In this document: positions 15,747 to 24,493 of the stretch, in pieces
Layout: each line of letters starts with the position of its first letter
How positions within the stretch are numbered: the stretch's first letter is position 1
Assembly (NCBI GenBank): GCA_040702975.1
Contig: CP159990.1
Span: 372,001-436,000, forward strand
DNA: 64,000 bases
Origin: Roseburia hominis
GTDB taxonomy: Bacteria; Bacillota; Clostridia; Lachnospirales; Lachnospiraceae
Reading direction: 5' to 3'
Notes under the pieces: generated by a model
What the model was told of the DNA's origin: nothing
Databases searched by the model: none
Seen by the model: the letters and a program-made list of their open reading frames with translations, nothing else
Made by a program: the position numbers and the translations under genes

Positions 15747-16589
15747 TTATTTTGATTTCCGAAAGCTCCCGGCAGACATTCCCACAACTTTCTTAAATAC
15801 TCTACAGAAATAATTATAATCATTGAAACCAACATTGTCTGAGATCTCATGTACGGACAGGTTGGTTTCTTTTAATTGACGCTTGGCCTCAGCGATACGA
15901 AGGCGTTTGATATGTTCAGCAATCCCGATATCCATGTAGCGGCTGCAGGAATCGTAGAGTTTATTTTTGCTGATATGAAATTCTCTCGTAAGGCGGTCCA
16001 CAGACAGATCTTCTGACAAATGAGCAAGAAGGAAAGAATTCAAATTCTGAATAAAATTCTTTTTTTGCAGTCGAACAATATCCTTGAGAAGGACATAAAA
16101 AGTACATGCCTCAAGAATTTTTGCGGCGGCCTGAATCTGTTCGTTTGTTTTTACCGTAATGTCCTGTATAGAAAAATCACTTTTAGCATCTCTAAAATGG
16201 TACCTTGAAATTACATTCTGCAGCAGATTCGAAAGCTTGGCCGAATCAGGCTGATCTGTAATCTGTCCAAACATAATATAGCCGATCACGTTTTCGCTAT
16301 CAATCAGCGGTGCAGTGGCCTCGATTAGCCCTGCATGGCAATGGAATATTTCCAGTTTTTTGGTTTTCTGACATCTTTTGAAGGATTGTTCATTGCTCTT
16401 TAAGCAATGTGCTTCGCCATTTTTGTCAGAGCGGATAAGGGAACAAAAAGCACAGTGGATTTCCGGATAGGATAATATTTCATTTCCTGCCGCATCAAAA
16501 AGTGCGATTTTGATGCCGGTCAATAAGTGGAAGTCACGCATGAAATCAAGAAGTTCTGTTTTATTCAGATTAAGTGTAAAAGAGTCCAT
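15747..16589 (-). CDS. AraC-family regulator with PocR sensory domain
   Basis: A 280-residue regulator. The N-terminal PocR-type ligand domain (about 5-150) has its typical cysteines in HCAFCSLIRSDKNGEAHC and RCQKTKK..FHCHAGL, and the GYIMFGQITD segment. The C-terminal AraC DNA-binding domain with two helix-turn-helix motifs covers about 185-280 (VDRLTREFHISKNKLYD; VHEISDNVGFNDYNYFCRVFKKVVG). I chose the ATG at 16589 because GAGGAGAAG lies just upstream on the minus strand. It is divergent from the aldolase-isomerase-kinase operon, which it most likely controls in response to a sugar or diol-like ligand. Confidence 0.9.
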   Translation of the reverse strand: MDSFTLNLNKTELLDFMRDFHLLTGIKIALFDAAGNEILSYPEIHCAFCSLIRSDKNGEAHCLKSNEQSFKRCQKTKKLEIFHCHAGLIEATAPLIDSENVIGYIMFGQITDQPDSAKLSNLLQNVISRYHFRDAKSDFSIQDITVKTNEQIQAAAKILEACTFYVLLKDIVRLQKKNFIQNLNSFLLAHLSEDLSVDRLTREFHISKNKLYDSCSRYMDIGIAEHIKRLRIAEAKRQLKETNLSVHEISDNVGFNDYNYFCRVFKKVVGMSAGSFRKSK

Positions 16590-16657
16590 ACTTATTCTTC
16601 TCCTCATTAAAAAGTATAATAGCATTAATAAAAAACAAATTTACAGTATTTAGAAAC

Positions 16658-16674
16658 AGAATACACTATATTCT
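16658..16674. promoter_or_regulatory. Inverted repeat in the divergent promoter region
   Basis: AGAATA-cacta-TATTCT lies between the AraC regulator and the aldolase gene, with a further half-site GAATAC at 16679-16684. It is a candidate binding site for the divergently encoded regulator. Confidence 0.4.
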
Positions 16675-16726
16675 ATCTGAATACAAGTATATGCTTATTA
16701 TAAATAGAAAAGGAGAGACGAGAGAT

Positions 16727-17590
16727 ATGTTAGTTACATTAAAAGAAATTATGAAGATTGCCGAAGAGAAGAGAATCGCGGTTGGCTCTTTTAATGCGCC
16801 TTGTCTGGAGGCTGCTGAAGCGGAAATTGCAGCAGCACAGGAGCTTGGTCTGCCGGTCATTCTTCAGTTTGCACAGTGTCATGAACCATGGATACCGCTT
16901 ACGACCATAGGGCCGATTCTGGTGGAAATGGCTAAGAAAGCGACGGTTCCGGTGTGTGTTCACCTGGATCATGGTGAGACGTTAGAATATTTGCAGCAGG
17001 CGCTGGAGATAGGGTTTACAGGTATTATGTATGATGGTTCTGTTCTGCCGTATGAAGAAAACCTTGCAAATACGAAAAAAGCAGTGGAGATGGCAGAAAA
17101 ATACGGTGCGTCCGTGGAGGCGGAGCTCGGTTCTATGGGAAAAAGAGAAAGTGGCAGCGGCGAGGCAGGTGCAGAAGATGAGACGAAGATCTATACAGAC
17201 CCGGAGCTGGCATCTGCATTTGTTGAGGAGACGGGCATTGATGCCTTAGCATGTTCCTTTGGGACGACGCATGGGATTTATCTGACAGAACCGAAGCTTG
17301 ATTTTGATGTGGTGAAAAATGTAAGAGAAAGGACGAACCACATTCCGGTCGTCATGCATGGTGGTTCCGGTGTAAGCCGGGAAGATTATGTGAAAGCAAT
17401 CAAGGCCGGCGTGCGTAAGATTAATTATTTTACTTATATGGATAAATCAGGGGGAAATGCAGTTGTAGAATATCTAAACAGCTTAAAAGAAGGAGAGCCG
17501 GTATTCTTTTCGTCTATTTACATGGCAGCAAGAGAGGCCATGAAAGAGAATGTTAAGGGGGCTATGAAGGTCTTTGGACTGTTGAAATAA
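16727..17590 (+). CDS. Class II fructose-bisphosphate aldolase family protein
   Basis: A 287-residue zinc aldolase of the FbaA/GatY/KbaY type. The zinc ligands and active-site groups appear as VHLDHGETLE (about 80-89, HxDH), EAELGSMG (about 132-139), SFGTTHGIY (about 175-183) and VMHGGSGV (about 205-212). Such enzymes split ketose 1-phosphates or 1,6-bisphosphates into DHAP and an aldehyde. I start at 16727, where AGGAGAGACGAGAG precedes the ATG. It heads an operon with an isomerase, an FGGY kinase and a mutarotase-like gene, so its substrate should be the phosphorylated ketose made by these. Which sugar it is cannot be read from the sequence. Confidence 0.85.
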   Translation: MLVTLKEIMKIAEEKRIAVGSFNAPCLEAAEAEIAAAQELGLPVILQFAQCHEPWIPLTTIGPILVEMAKKATVPVCVHLDHGETLEYLQQALEIGFTGIMYDGSVLPYEENLANTKKAVEMAEKYGASVEAELGSMGKRESGSGEAGAEDETKIYTDPELASAFVEETGIDALACSFGTTHGIYLTEPKLDFDVVKNVRERTNHIPVVMHGGSGVSREDYVKAIKAGVRKINYFTYMDKSGGNAVVEYLNSLKEGEPVFFSSIYMAAREAMKENVKGAMKVFGLLK

Positions 17591-17651
17591 TAGGATATCA
17601 GGGTCAAAAGGTCATAATATTTACAAAAATAAGCGAAATGAGGTAGAAAAG

Positions 17652-19058
17652 ATGATGAAAAAAAAGATGACATTTGCATTGGCATTTTGTAACAGGGGAT
17701 TTATGCCCGGGGAATTAATCTATGGAGCAAGGGAGGACATGGTCCAGGCCGTCACGGATGCAGGCTATGACTATATCGCCATGGACCCGGAGCTTACACG
17801 CTTTGGCGGGATTGAAACGAGGGATGAGGGAAGGCTTTATGCAAATTGGTTAAAGGCGCATGAAGGAGAATATGACGGTGTGATTTTTTCCATGCCGATT
17901 TTTGCAGATGAGAATGGTGCCATTACGGCACTTCAGGATGCAGGCGTTCCCATTCTTATGCAGGCATACCCGGATGAGATCGGGAAAATGGATTTTGCAC
18001 ACAGAAGAGATGCTTTTTGCGGAAAGTTTTCCGTGACAGATGTATTTACCCAGTATCAGGTACCGTTCACCGTGTTAAAACCGCATGTGGTACACCCGTT
18101 AAGTCCGAAGTTTCAGGAAAATCTGAGAGATTTTGCGGCAATCTGCAGAGTAGTGAATGGAATGAAGCGGTTTACCATTGGGTGTATCGGTGCGAGGACG
18201 ACTGCATTTAAAACAACGAGGTTTGATGAGGTTGGATTACAGAAAAACGGGATTACAGTGGAGACCTTTGATTTATCAGAATTGGTTTATAAGGTAAATA
18301 ATAAAGCAGATGAGGAAGCAGCAGTTCGTGAAAAGCTGGCAGTTCTTGAGAATTATACGGATTTCACCAGAGTACCGATGGAGAAGAAGCTTACGCTTGC
18401 GAAGATATCGGTTGTTATCGATGAATATATAGAGGAGTACCACTTAGATTCGCTTGCAATTCGTTGTTGGAATGAGATGGAACAGATTTTAAGAGTATGT
18501 CCTTGTGTGCTTCTTTCGGAGTTAAATGACCGGGGAATCGTCACAAGCTGTGAGATTGATCTGACCTCCGCGATTTCTATGCGTGCCATGTCTCTGGCAA
18601 GCGAAGAGCCGACAGCCGTACTGGACTGGAATAACAACTATGGTGACGAAGAGAATAAAGTAATTCTTTTCCACTGTGGTTCTACTGCGCAGAGTCTCAT
18701 GACAGAAAAGGGAACCGTTACAAGTCATAAGATGTTCGACAAAGGCGATCCGGGAAGCGGCTGGGGAACCAATGAAGGAAGAATTCGGCCAATGAAGACG
18801 ACGATTTCCAACTGTCTGACTGTGGACGGCAAAATTAAAATCTATGTGAGTGAGGCAGAATTTACCGATGATCCGATTGAGGAAGCTTATTTCGGATGTG
18901 CAGGTGTATGTGAGATTCCGAATATGGAGGATAAGATGATTCGTCTTGCAAAAGGAGGATTTAAACATCATACCTGTATCGGCGTCGGTCATATGAAAGA
19001 GGTCTTAAAAGAAGCCTTCACAACATATCTTGGGTATGATTGGGTGGATATTGACTAG
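17652..19058 (+). CDS. L-fucose/L-arabinose isomerase family protein
   Basis: A 468-residue protein of the FucI/AraA superfamily, which interconverts aldoses and ketoses with a metal ion. N-terminal substrate-binding domains are followed by the catalytic C-terminal part, with metal ligand-like residues in RCWNEMEQ (about 275), CEIDLTSAISMRAM (about 301-314) and HTCIGVGHM near the end. It resembles the sugar isomerase at 49641 in size but is clearly diverged. The operon context (aldolase, kinase) assigns it to the first step in catabolism of an unknown sugar. The start has GAGGTAGAAAAG upstream; two ATG codons in a row are possible. Confidence 0.8.
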   Translation: MMKKKMTFALAFCNRGFMPGELIYGAREDMVQAVTDAGYDYIAMDPELTRFGGIETRDEGRLYANWLKAHEGEYDGVIFSMPIFADENGAITALQDAGVPILMQAYPDEIGKMDFAHRRDAFCGKFSVTDVFTQYQVPFTVLKPHVVHPLSPKFQENLRDFAAICRVVNGMKRFTIGCIGARTTAFKTTRFDEVGLQKNGITVETFDLSELVYKVNNKADEEAAVREKLAVLENYTDFTRVPMEKKLTLAKISVVIDEYIEEYHLDSLAIRCWNEMEQILRVCPCVLLSELNDRGIVTSCEIDLTSAISMRAMSLASEEPTAVLDWNNNYGDEENKVILFHCGSTAQSLMTEKGTVTSHKMFDKGDPGSGWGTNEGRIRPMKTTISNCLTVDGKIKIYVSEAEFTDDPIEEAYFGCAGVCEIPNMEDKMIRLAKGGFKHHTCIGVGHMKEVLKEAFTTYLGYDWVDID

Positions 19059-19072
19059 ACAGGAGGACAGCC

Positions 19073-20557
19073 ATGAAAATAGCAGGGCTTGATATTGGAA
19101 CGACCGGCTGTAAATGCACGGTCTTTGATGAACAAGGTAGTTATCTGGACAAGGCGTATCGTGATTATCCGGTGCGGCGTAGTGTGGGTGGGCATGAAAT
19201 CGATATCTCCACGATGATGGAGGGCGTCTATGCGGTTCTCAGGGAGATGGCAGAAAAATATCCGGATATAGCAGGTCTGGGAGTGACCAGCTTTGGCGAG
19301 ACGTTTGTCATGACAGATGAAGAGGGAAAACCGTTACATACGGCGATGCTCTATACAGATCCCAGGGGCACCGGGGAATGCGATTACCTGAAGGCACAGC
19401 TTGGAGACCGGAAGATAGCGGAGATTACAGGACTTCGCGCTCACGAAATGTATAGTATTTCGAAAATCATGTGGATGAAAAACAACCGGCCGGAAATATA
19501 TCATAAAGCCAGGAGAATCCTGCTTATGGAAGATTACGTAGTATATCATCTGACCGGAAAGGCCCAGATCGACTATTCCCTGGCTGCCCGAACGATGGCT
19601 TTCGATATCCGCACGCTAAAGTGGAGCAGAGAAATCTTTGACATAGCGGGGATTGATATGGCAAAAATGTCAGAGCCGGTCCCGACCGGAACGACGGCAG
19701 GCTGTATCACGAAGGAAGCCGCAGAAAAAACAGGGTTATTGCAGAGCGTACAGGTGATTTCTGTCAGTCATGATCAGGTAGCGGCAGCAGTGGGTGCAGG
19801 GGCGTTTGATGCGTCTGTGGCGGTGGACGGCGCGGGAACGGTAGAGTGTCTTACCCCTGTCTATAATGAAATCCCGGATATCGATGTGATGTATGACGGT
19901 TATTTTTCTGTTGTGCCCTATGTGATTCCCGGGAAATATGTGGCATATGCATTTTCCTATACCGGCGGAGCATTAATACAATGGGCAGTAGATACGTTGG
20001 CAAAAAAAGAAAAAGAGCAGGCGAAAGGAAGGGGAGTTTCTGTGAATTCCCTGCTGGAAGGGCAGGCGAAGAGTCCCACAGGACTTCTGGTGCTCCCACA
20101 TTTTGCCGGTGCGGCAACTCCGTATATGGATACGGGTTCAAAGGGAGCAATCCTGGGCCTGACGACCGATACGAGTACAGCAGAGCTATATCGAGGCTGT
20201 ATGGAGGGCGTTGTCTATGAAATGTATCTGAATATGAGGCGGCTTGAGGGGTCAGGAATCGCATTTCAGAAACTGCTTGCTACCGGAGGCGGCGCTCATT
20301 CCGGTGAATGGATGCAGATGAAGGCAGATGTCTTAAATATGCCAATTACTGCACTGAAAACAGTGGATGCTGGAACCGTGGGAAGCGCAATGCTTACCGG
20401 AATAGCCATTGGTCTTTTTAAGAACCTCGATGATGCGGCCGGCCATATGATCGAGAAAACGGTTACTTACGAACCAAGGGAAGAGATGCATGAAAAGTAT
20501 ATGAAAATATACGAAAAATATGAAAAGTTGTATGATGCTGTCAGACCTCTTGTGTGA
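19073..20557 (+). CDS. FGGY-family carbohydrate kinase
   Basis: A 494-residue kinase with the FGGY fold. The ATP-site N-terminal motif GLDIGTTGCKCTVFD (about 4-18), the substrate part around YTDPRG and the C-terminal block TGGGAHSGEWMQMKADVLNMP are present. It is close in type to xylulokinase and other ketose kinases. It likely phosphorylates the ketose made by the isomerase 14 bp upstream, giving the aldolase substrate. AGGAGG precedes the ATG. No mutation is evident. Confidence 0.88.
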   Translation: MKIAGLDIGTTGCKCTVFDEQGSYLDKAYRDYPVRRSVGGHEIDISTMMEGVYAVLREMAEKYPDIAGLGVTSFGETFVMTDEEGKPLHTAMLYTDPRGTGECDYLKAQLGDRKIAEITGLRAHEMYSISKIMWMKNNRPEIYHKARRILLMEDYVVYHLTGKAQIDYSLAARTMAFDIRTLKWSREIFDIAGIDMAKMSEPVPTGTTAGCITKEAAEKTGLLQSVQVISVSHDQVAAAVGAGAFDASVAVDGAGTVECLTPVYNEIPDIDVMYDGYFSVVPYVIPGKYVAYAFSYTGGALIQWAVDTLAKKEKEQAKGRGVSVNSLLEGQAKSPTGLLVLPHFAGAATPYMDTGSKGAILGLTTDTSTAELYRGCMEGVVYEMYLNMRRLEGSGIAFQKLLATGGGAHSGEWMQMKADVLNMPITALKTVDAGTVGSAMLTGIAIGLFKNLDDAAGHMIEKTVTYEPREEMHEKYMKIYEKYEKLYDAVRPLV

Positions 20558-20685
20558 CAATATGATGCTGTATGGTTCAACTCGGATGTATTGACATGCA
20601 TGACCTTTTGAATCTAATATCGTTTAATCAGAATACAAAATCAGGATGTGAATGAATCAGAACATTTCCTGAGGAAAGGAAGAAT

Positions 20686-21663
20686 ATGAATCCTTATATT
20701 GGACATGACTCACAGCTATATGGTGTGGAAGAGCACCGTTTGATCGGTGGGAAAGGCGATGGGATGCGCCTGTATGAAATACATAACGGTCAGGGAATCG
20801 ATATGACGGTTTCGCCCGACCGAAACGGAGATATTACCAGATTAAGATTTCAGGGAATCAATTTAAGCTATATGTCGCCCTGTGGGTATGTTGCACCGGC
20901 GTATTATGACAGTGTGGAAAGTAACTGGCTGAATTCTTTTACGGCAGGCTTTCTTACAACTTGTGGACTGAATGGAGTGGGAAGTCCCTGTGTGGATGAG
21001 GGTGAGAAAATTCCTCTTCACGGTTCTATTGCCAACACACCCTGCGAGCAAGCTTATTATACGATGGAAGAGGAAAAACTGATTGTAAGAAGTGTGACAA
21101 AGGATGAGACGATCTTTGGGCGGAAACTACGTTTGACTAGAGAAATCGTGGTGTCAACAAAAGAAAATACCTTTACTATTATAGATGTGATCGAGAATAC
21201 AGGAGATCGAACAGAGCCTTTTGAAATCCTGTATCATATGAATATGGGGTATCCGCTTCTTGACGAAGACAGCGTGGTGGAGATTCCATCCAAGAAAGTG
21301 ACGCCCCGCGATGCACATGCGGCGGAAGATATGGAGAATTGGATGCATATGGAGAAACCAACGGCAGGGTATCAGGAACGATGCTATTATCATGAATTTT
21401 CTGATAGCAATGGAATAGCAAGGATTACCCAGCCGAAACTGGGAATCAGTCTTGAGATTACGTTTGATGCAGCAGTGCTTGATGGTTTTGTAGAGTGGAA
21501 GATGATGGGGGTAAGAGACTATGTACTGGGTCTGGAATGCGGCAACTGCTATCCGGACGGGAGAGATAAGATGCGTGAAAGGGGGATGTTAAAATTCCTT
21601 CAGCCAGGAGAAAAGAAGACATATCAGGTAACAATACAGATGGGGCTGTCGGGAAATAGATAG
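20686..21663 (+). CDS. DUF4432 family (aldose 1-epimerase-like) protein
   Basis: A 325-residue protein of the DUF4432 group, related to galactose mutarotases. It shows family blocks GMRLYEIHNGQGIDMTVSPDRNGDI (given as about residues 25-49), FTAGFLTTCGLNGVG (about 85-99), PLHGSIANTP and LYHMNMGYPLL (about 184-194). Members are thought to interconvert anomers or isomers of sugars; the YihR/YgbL-type role fits a catabolic operon. AGGAAAGGAAG precedes the ATG. It is the last gene of the operon before a long hairpin. Confidence 0.82.
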   Translation: MNPYIGHDSQLYGVEEHRLIGGKGDGMRLYEIHNGQGIDMTVSPDRNGDITRLRFQGINLSYMSPCGYVAPAYYDSVESNWLNSFTAGFLTTCGLNGVGSPCVDEGEKIPLHGSIANTPCEQAYYTMEEEKLIVRSVTKDETIFGRKLRLTREIVVSTKENTFTIIDVIENTGDRTEPFEILYHMNMGYPLLDEDSVVEIPSKKVTPRDAHAAEDMENWMHMEKPTAGYQERCYYHEFSDSNGIARITQPKLGISLEITFDAAVLDGFVEWKMMGVRDYVLGLECGNCYPDGRDKMRERGMLKFLQPGEKKTYQVTIQMGLSGNR

Positions 21664-21671
21664 TTCCAAAC

Positions 21672-21709
21672 AGGGGCAGTTGTGACTCGTATGAGTCACA
21701 ACTGCCCCT
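21672..21709. terminator. Long perfect hairpin after the sugar operon
   Basis: A 17-bp perfect inverted repeat (left arm 21672-21688, right arm 21693-21709) with a GTAT loop; core GGGGCAGTTGTGACTC. There is no U-tract right after it, so it could be a processing-stable 3-prime end or a protein-binding palindrome rather than an intrinsic terminator. Confidence 0.5.
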
Positions 21710-21780
21710 ATCAGCTTTTAATACTAATTTTCTTGGCAGGTACCTATTGACAAAAACAGATGTTGATGCAAATTTTGAGT

Positions 21781-21858
21781 ATAAAAAATGCGGAAATATG
21801 GTATAATAGAGAAATAAAAAATGCGGTAATCATAAATTTTTGATAATTAAAAAATGCG
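21781..21858 (+). promoter_or_regulatory. Three phased direct repeats around an extended -10 promoter
   Basis: ATAAAAAATGCGG occurs at 21781-21793 and 21814-21826, and TTAAAAAATGCGA at 21847-21859. The starts are spaced exactly 33 bp, about three helical turns. An extended -10 (TGGTATAAT, 21799-21807) lies between repeats 1 and 2. A regulator bound on one face of the helix is likely. The same 13-mer occurs in the fossil copy at 8646, and a decayed version near 23265 precedes the DUF4869 gene. Confidence 0.6.
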
Positions 21859-21874
21859 ATATCTGGGAGGACAT

Positions 21875-23203
21875 ATGTTTAAGAGAAAGATATATGACAA
21901 AATGCTTGAATGGAAAAAGACTTCTGAAGGAAGAAGCGCACTTCTGATTGAAGGAGCCAGACGAATTGGAAAGTCCACAGTGGCAGAAGCATTTGCCAGG
22001 AATGAGTATGAGAGCTATATTATGATTGATTTTGCACAGGCAGCCAAGGAGGTAAAGGATCTTTTTGAGGATGTTTCAAATCTGAATTATCTATTCTTAC
22101 AGCTTCAGCTGAGATATAGAGTAGATCTACATGAAAGAAAATCACTGATAATTTTCGATGAAGTGCAGCTTTGCCCGAAAGCGCGGCAGACAATCAAGGT
22201 ATTGGTGCAAGATCATAGATATGATTATATTGAAACGGGTTCTCTGATTTCCATAAGGAAAAATGTAAAAGATATTCTGATTCCAAGCGAGGAAAGAAAG
22301 CTTGCAATGTACCCGATGGATTATGAGGAGTTCCTTTGGGCGCTAGGCGATGAGACCACTATACCGCTTCTGAAAAGGTGTTTTGATGCAGGGGTAGGAT
22401 TGGGAGATCAGATGAACAGGAAACTTATGAGGGATTTCCGATTGTATATGCTAGTAGGTGGAATGCCGCAAGCTGTAGATGAATATATCAGAAGTAATAA
22501 TTTCAGACTGGTAGATCAGGTAAAGAGAGATATTCTGAATCTGTATGAGGATGATTTTATGAAGATTGACCCAACGGGGCGCATTTCCATGCTGTTTGAT
22601 GCAATTCCGGCACAGCTAAATAAAAATGCGTCAAGGTATCAGGCTTCCTCTGTACTTGGGGGTGAGAGTTCTGACAAGATATTGGAACTGGTTGCAGAAC
22701 TTAAGGATTCTAAGACGGTACTTGTTTCTTATCATGCAAATGATCCAGCTATTCCAATGTCAAACAGTAAAGACTTAAGACGGTTTAAGCTTTTTATCTG
22801 TGATACAGGGCTGTTTGCGACACTTATGTTCAGGGACAGAGATTTTACAGAGAATATCATTTATGAGAAACTTCTGAGCGATAAGCTAAGTGCAAACCTT
22901 GGATATTTGTATGAGAATGTTGTAGCTCAGATTCTTGCAGCAAATGGAAATGAGCTGTTCTATTTCACGATGTTAAATGAAGTGTCAAAGCATAATTATG
23001 AAGTGGATTTCCTAATTGCAAGAAAAAATAAAATATGCCCTATTGAGATAAAATCGTCTGGATATAAGACACATAAATCGCTGGATGCGTTTGCGGAAAA
23101 ATTCTCGGACAGGGTATTGTGGAGGTATTTAATCTATACGAAAGATTTCTCAAAGGATAAAGATATCTTTTGTCTGCCTGTTTATATGACACAGTTTTTG
23201 TAA
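21875..23203 (+). CDS. AAA-type ATPase with DUF4143 C-terminal domain
   Basis: A 442-residue COG1373-type protein. The N-terminal P-loop is GARRIGKST (about residues 25-33), with Walker B LIIFDEVQLC (about 91-100). The C-terminal DUF4143 part ends with a restriction-endonuclease-like core: the aspartate in YEVDFLIARKN followed by CPIEIKSSGY (D-x(n)-ExK). Its biological role is not established. I start at 21875 because GGGAGG is 6 bp upstream; an ATG at 21854 is possible but has no site. A second, diverged member lies at 36655. DUF4869 and a small P-loop gene follow in the same direction. Confidence 0.85.
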   Translation: MFKRKIYDKMLEWKKTSEGRSALLIEGARRIGKSTVAEAFARNEYESYIMIDFAQAAKEVKDLFEDVSNLNYLFLQLQLRYRVDLHERKSLIIFDEVQLCPKARQTIKVLVQDHRYDYIETGSLISIRKNVKDILIPSEERKLAMYPMDYEEFLWALGDETTIPLLKRCFDAGVGLGDQMNRKLMRDFRLYMLVGGMPQAVDEYIRSNNFRLVDQVKRDILNLYEDDFMKIDPTGRISMLFDAIPAQLNKNASRYQASSVLGGESSDKILELVAELKDSKTVLVSYHANDPAIPMSNSKDLRRFKLFICDTGLFATLMFRDRDFTENIIYEKLLSDKLSANLGYLYENVVAQILAANGNELFYFTMLNEVSKHNYEVDFLIARKNKICPIEIKSSGYKTHKSLDAFAEKFSDRVLWRYLIYTKDFSKDKDIFCLPVYMTQFL

Positions 23204-23331
23204 TTAATATGAGAGAACGGATTGCGGTACCAATTTTTAACTTACAAAATATTTATTTTTGATAATTAAAAAATGTAATAATATCTGGTACAATGATTAT
23301 TAATAAAGGTTGACGAAAATGGAGGTATTGT

Positions 23332-23790
23332 ATGCTTACTATCATATATGGCGATGTGGAAAATAGCATTTATAACACAAATGTTTATTTCAAGAATACC
23401 TATGAAACAGAATGGTTGGAAACAGAGCTTGCGAAACAAATGATCAAGGATATTGATGGCTCGGATGTTGTGAGCGGAGAATGTATTAACAGTCCGGTAC
23501 TGGGGCAGATTCCACCGGAACGATTATCCGGAGGTGTAAAGACATTATTATTGATATTGAATGAGCCGGATAGAATTTTTAATGCATCTACATGTGGAGA
23601 TAACTGTGCAAAATGGATACTGGAAATCGGAAAACAGCAGGATGTGACAATTAACTTAAGACATATGATGAGCTTTGGAAAAGACACGGAATTTGACATA
23701 AAGATAAAAAACGGGAATGAGATGGTCCACTCTATGAGAGAATTGATTCCGATAGCAAGCCAGTATTTAAATGAAATGAAACAGGAGTAG
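23332..23790 (+). CDS. DUF4869 domain protein
   Basis: A 152-residue soluble protein of the DUF4869 family (MLTIIYGDVENSIYNTNVYF at the start; PPERLSGGVKTLLLI and GDNCAKWIL in the middle). The function is unknown. GGAGG precedes the ATG. The small P-loop gene starts 5 bp after its stop, so the two form a unit; the same junction is preserved in the fossil copy at 8.66 kb. A degenerate repeat (TTAAAAAATGTAATAATATCTGG split as TTAAAAAATG and ATATCTGG) about 70 bp upstream recalls the repeats before the ATPase gene. Confidence 0.75.
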   Translation: MLTIIYGDVENSIYNTNVYFKNTYETEWLETELAKQMIKDIDGSDVVSGECINSPVLGQIPPERLSGGVKTLLLILNEPDRIFNASTCGDNCAKWILEIGKQQDVTINLRHMMSFGKDTEFDIKIKNGNEMVHSMRELIPIASQYLNEMKQE

Positions 23791-23795
23791 AAGAT

Positions 23796-24296
23796 ATGAA
23801 AGGTTCACATAGAATTATTGTAGAATCCAAAAAAGTGAAATATGATTTTATCATAAAGAGAAATATCACTATCCTCACAGGTGACAGCGGATCCGGGAAA
23901 ACGGTATTGATTGATTTTATTCGTGAATATAGAAGATATGGCGCTGATAGCGGGGTGTTTCTTTCATGTGACTGTGAATGCAAAACGATAGATAATGAAG
24001 ATTGGGAAAGACAGATAGAAGAAACTTCAAATAGTATTATATTCATTGATGAGGGTAACCGGTTTCTTACTTCGAAAAGATTTGCAGAGCTTGCTTTGCA
24101 GTCAGATAATTATTTTGTCCTTGCGACAAGGGAAAAATTACCGATGCTTCCTTACAGCGTGAACGAAATATATGGATTCCGGCAATCAGGAAAATTTCAT
24201 GAAGCGAAGAAAAAATATAATGAGATCTATCACCTATATGGAGAGATATCTGAGAGGGATAGAATTAATCCCCAATTTGTAATTACAGATCTTTAA
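23796..24296 (+). CDS. Small P-loop NTPase linked to DUF4869
   Basis: A 166-residue protein with Walker A GDSGSGKTVL (about 29-38) and Walker B SIIFIDEGNRF (about 77-87). The protein ends shortly after a sensor-like segment YFVLATREKLPMLPYS, so it is a minimal P-loop domain, possibly acting as a complex with the DUF4869 protein. I do not recognise a characterised homologue. It begins 5 bp after the DUF4869 stop with AGGAG overlapping that gene. A 10-bp direct repeat AGAAGATATG (23789 and 23931) flanks the Walker A region; in the copy at 8.7 kb the DNA between these repeats is lost. Confidence 0.75.
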   Translation: MKGSHRIIVESKKVKYDFIIKRNITILTGDSGSGKTVLIDFIREYRRYGADSGVFLSCDCECKTIDNEDWERQIEETSNSIIFIDEGNRFLTSKRFAELALQSDNYFVLATREKLPMLPYSVNEIYGFRQSGKFHEAKKKYNEIYHLYGEISERDRINPQFVITDL

Positions 24297-24455
24297 AAGT
24301 AATGAGTGCAGTAAAGAGAATTATGAAATTGATTGCATGGGATTGATGTGGAATGGATTTGACGGGATAGAGTAGCCTATTTTTAAAATATACAGAGCTT
24401 TCATAAACAACAGAAAGCAATGTTTTATCTTTAGCAATAAGAAAATATAGAATAG

Positions 24456-24491
24456 AAAACGAGGTGTCGTGGATTTGCGACACCTCGTTTT
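24456..24491 (+). terminator. Strong terminator after the DUF4869 module
   Basis: AAAACGAGGTGTCG (24456-24469) and CGACACCTCGTTTT (24478-24491) form a 14-bp stem with an 8-nt loop. Being A-rich before and T-rich after, it could work in both directions. Confidence 0.85.
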
Positions 24492-24493
24492 GA

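Noticed and set aside
21781..21859. CRISPR-like array
   Set aside because: The regular 33-bp period comes from three short 13-bp motifs only, around a promoter; there are no cas genes and the intervening DNA is promoter sequence.
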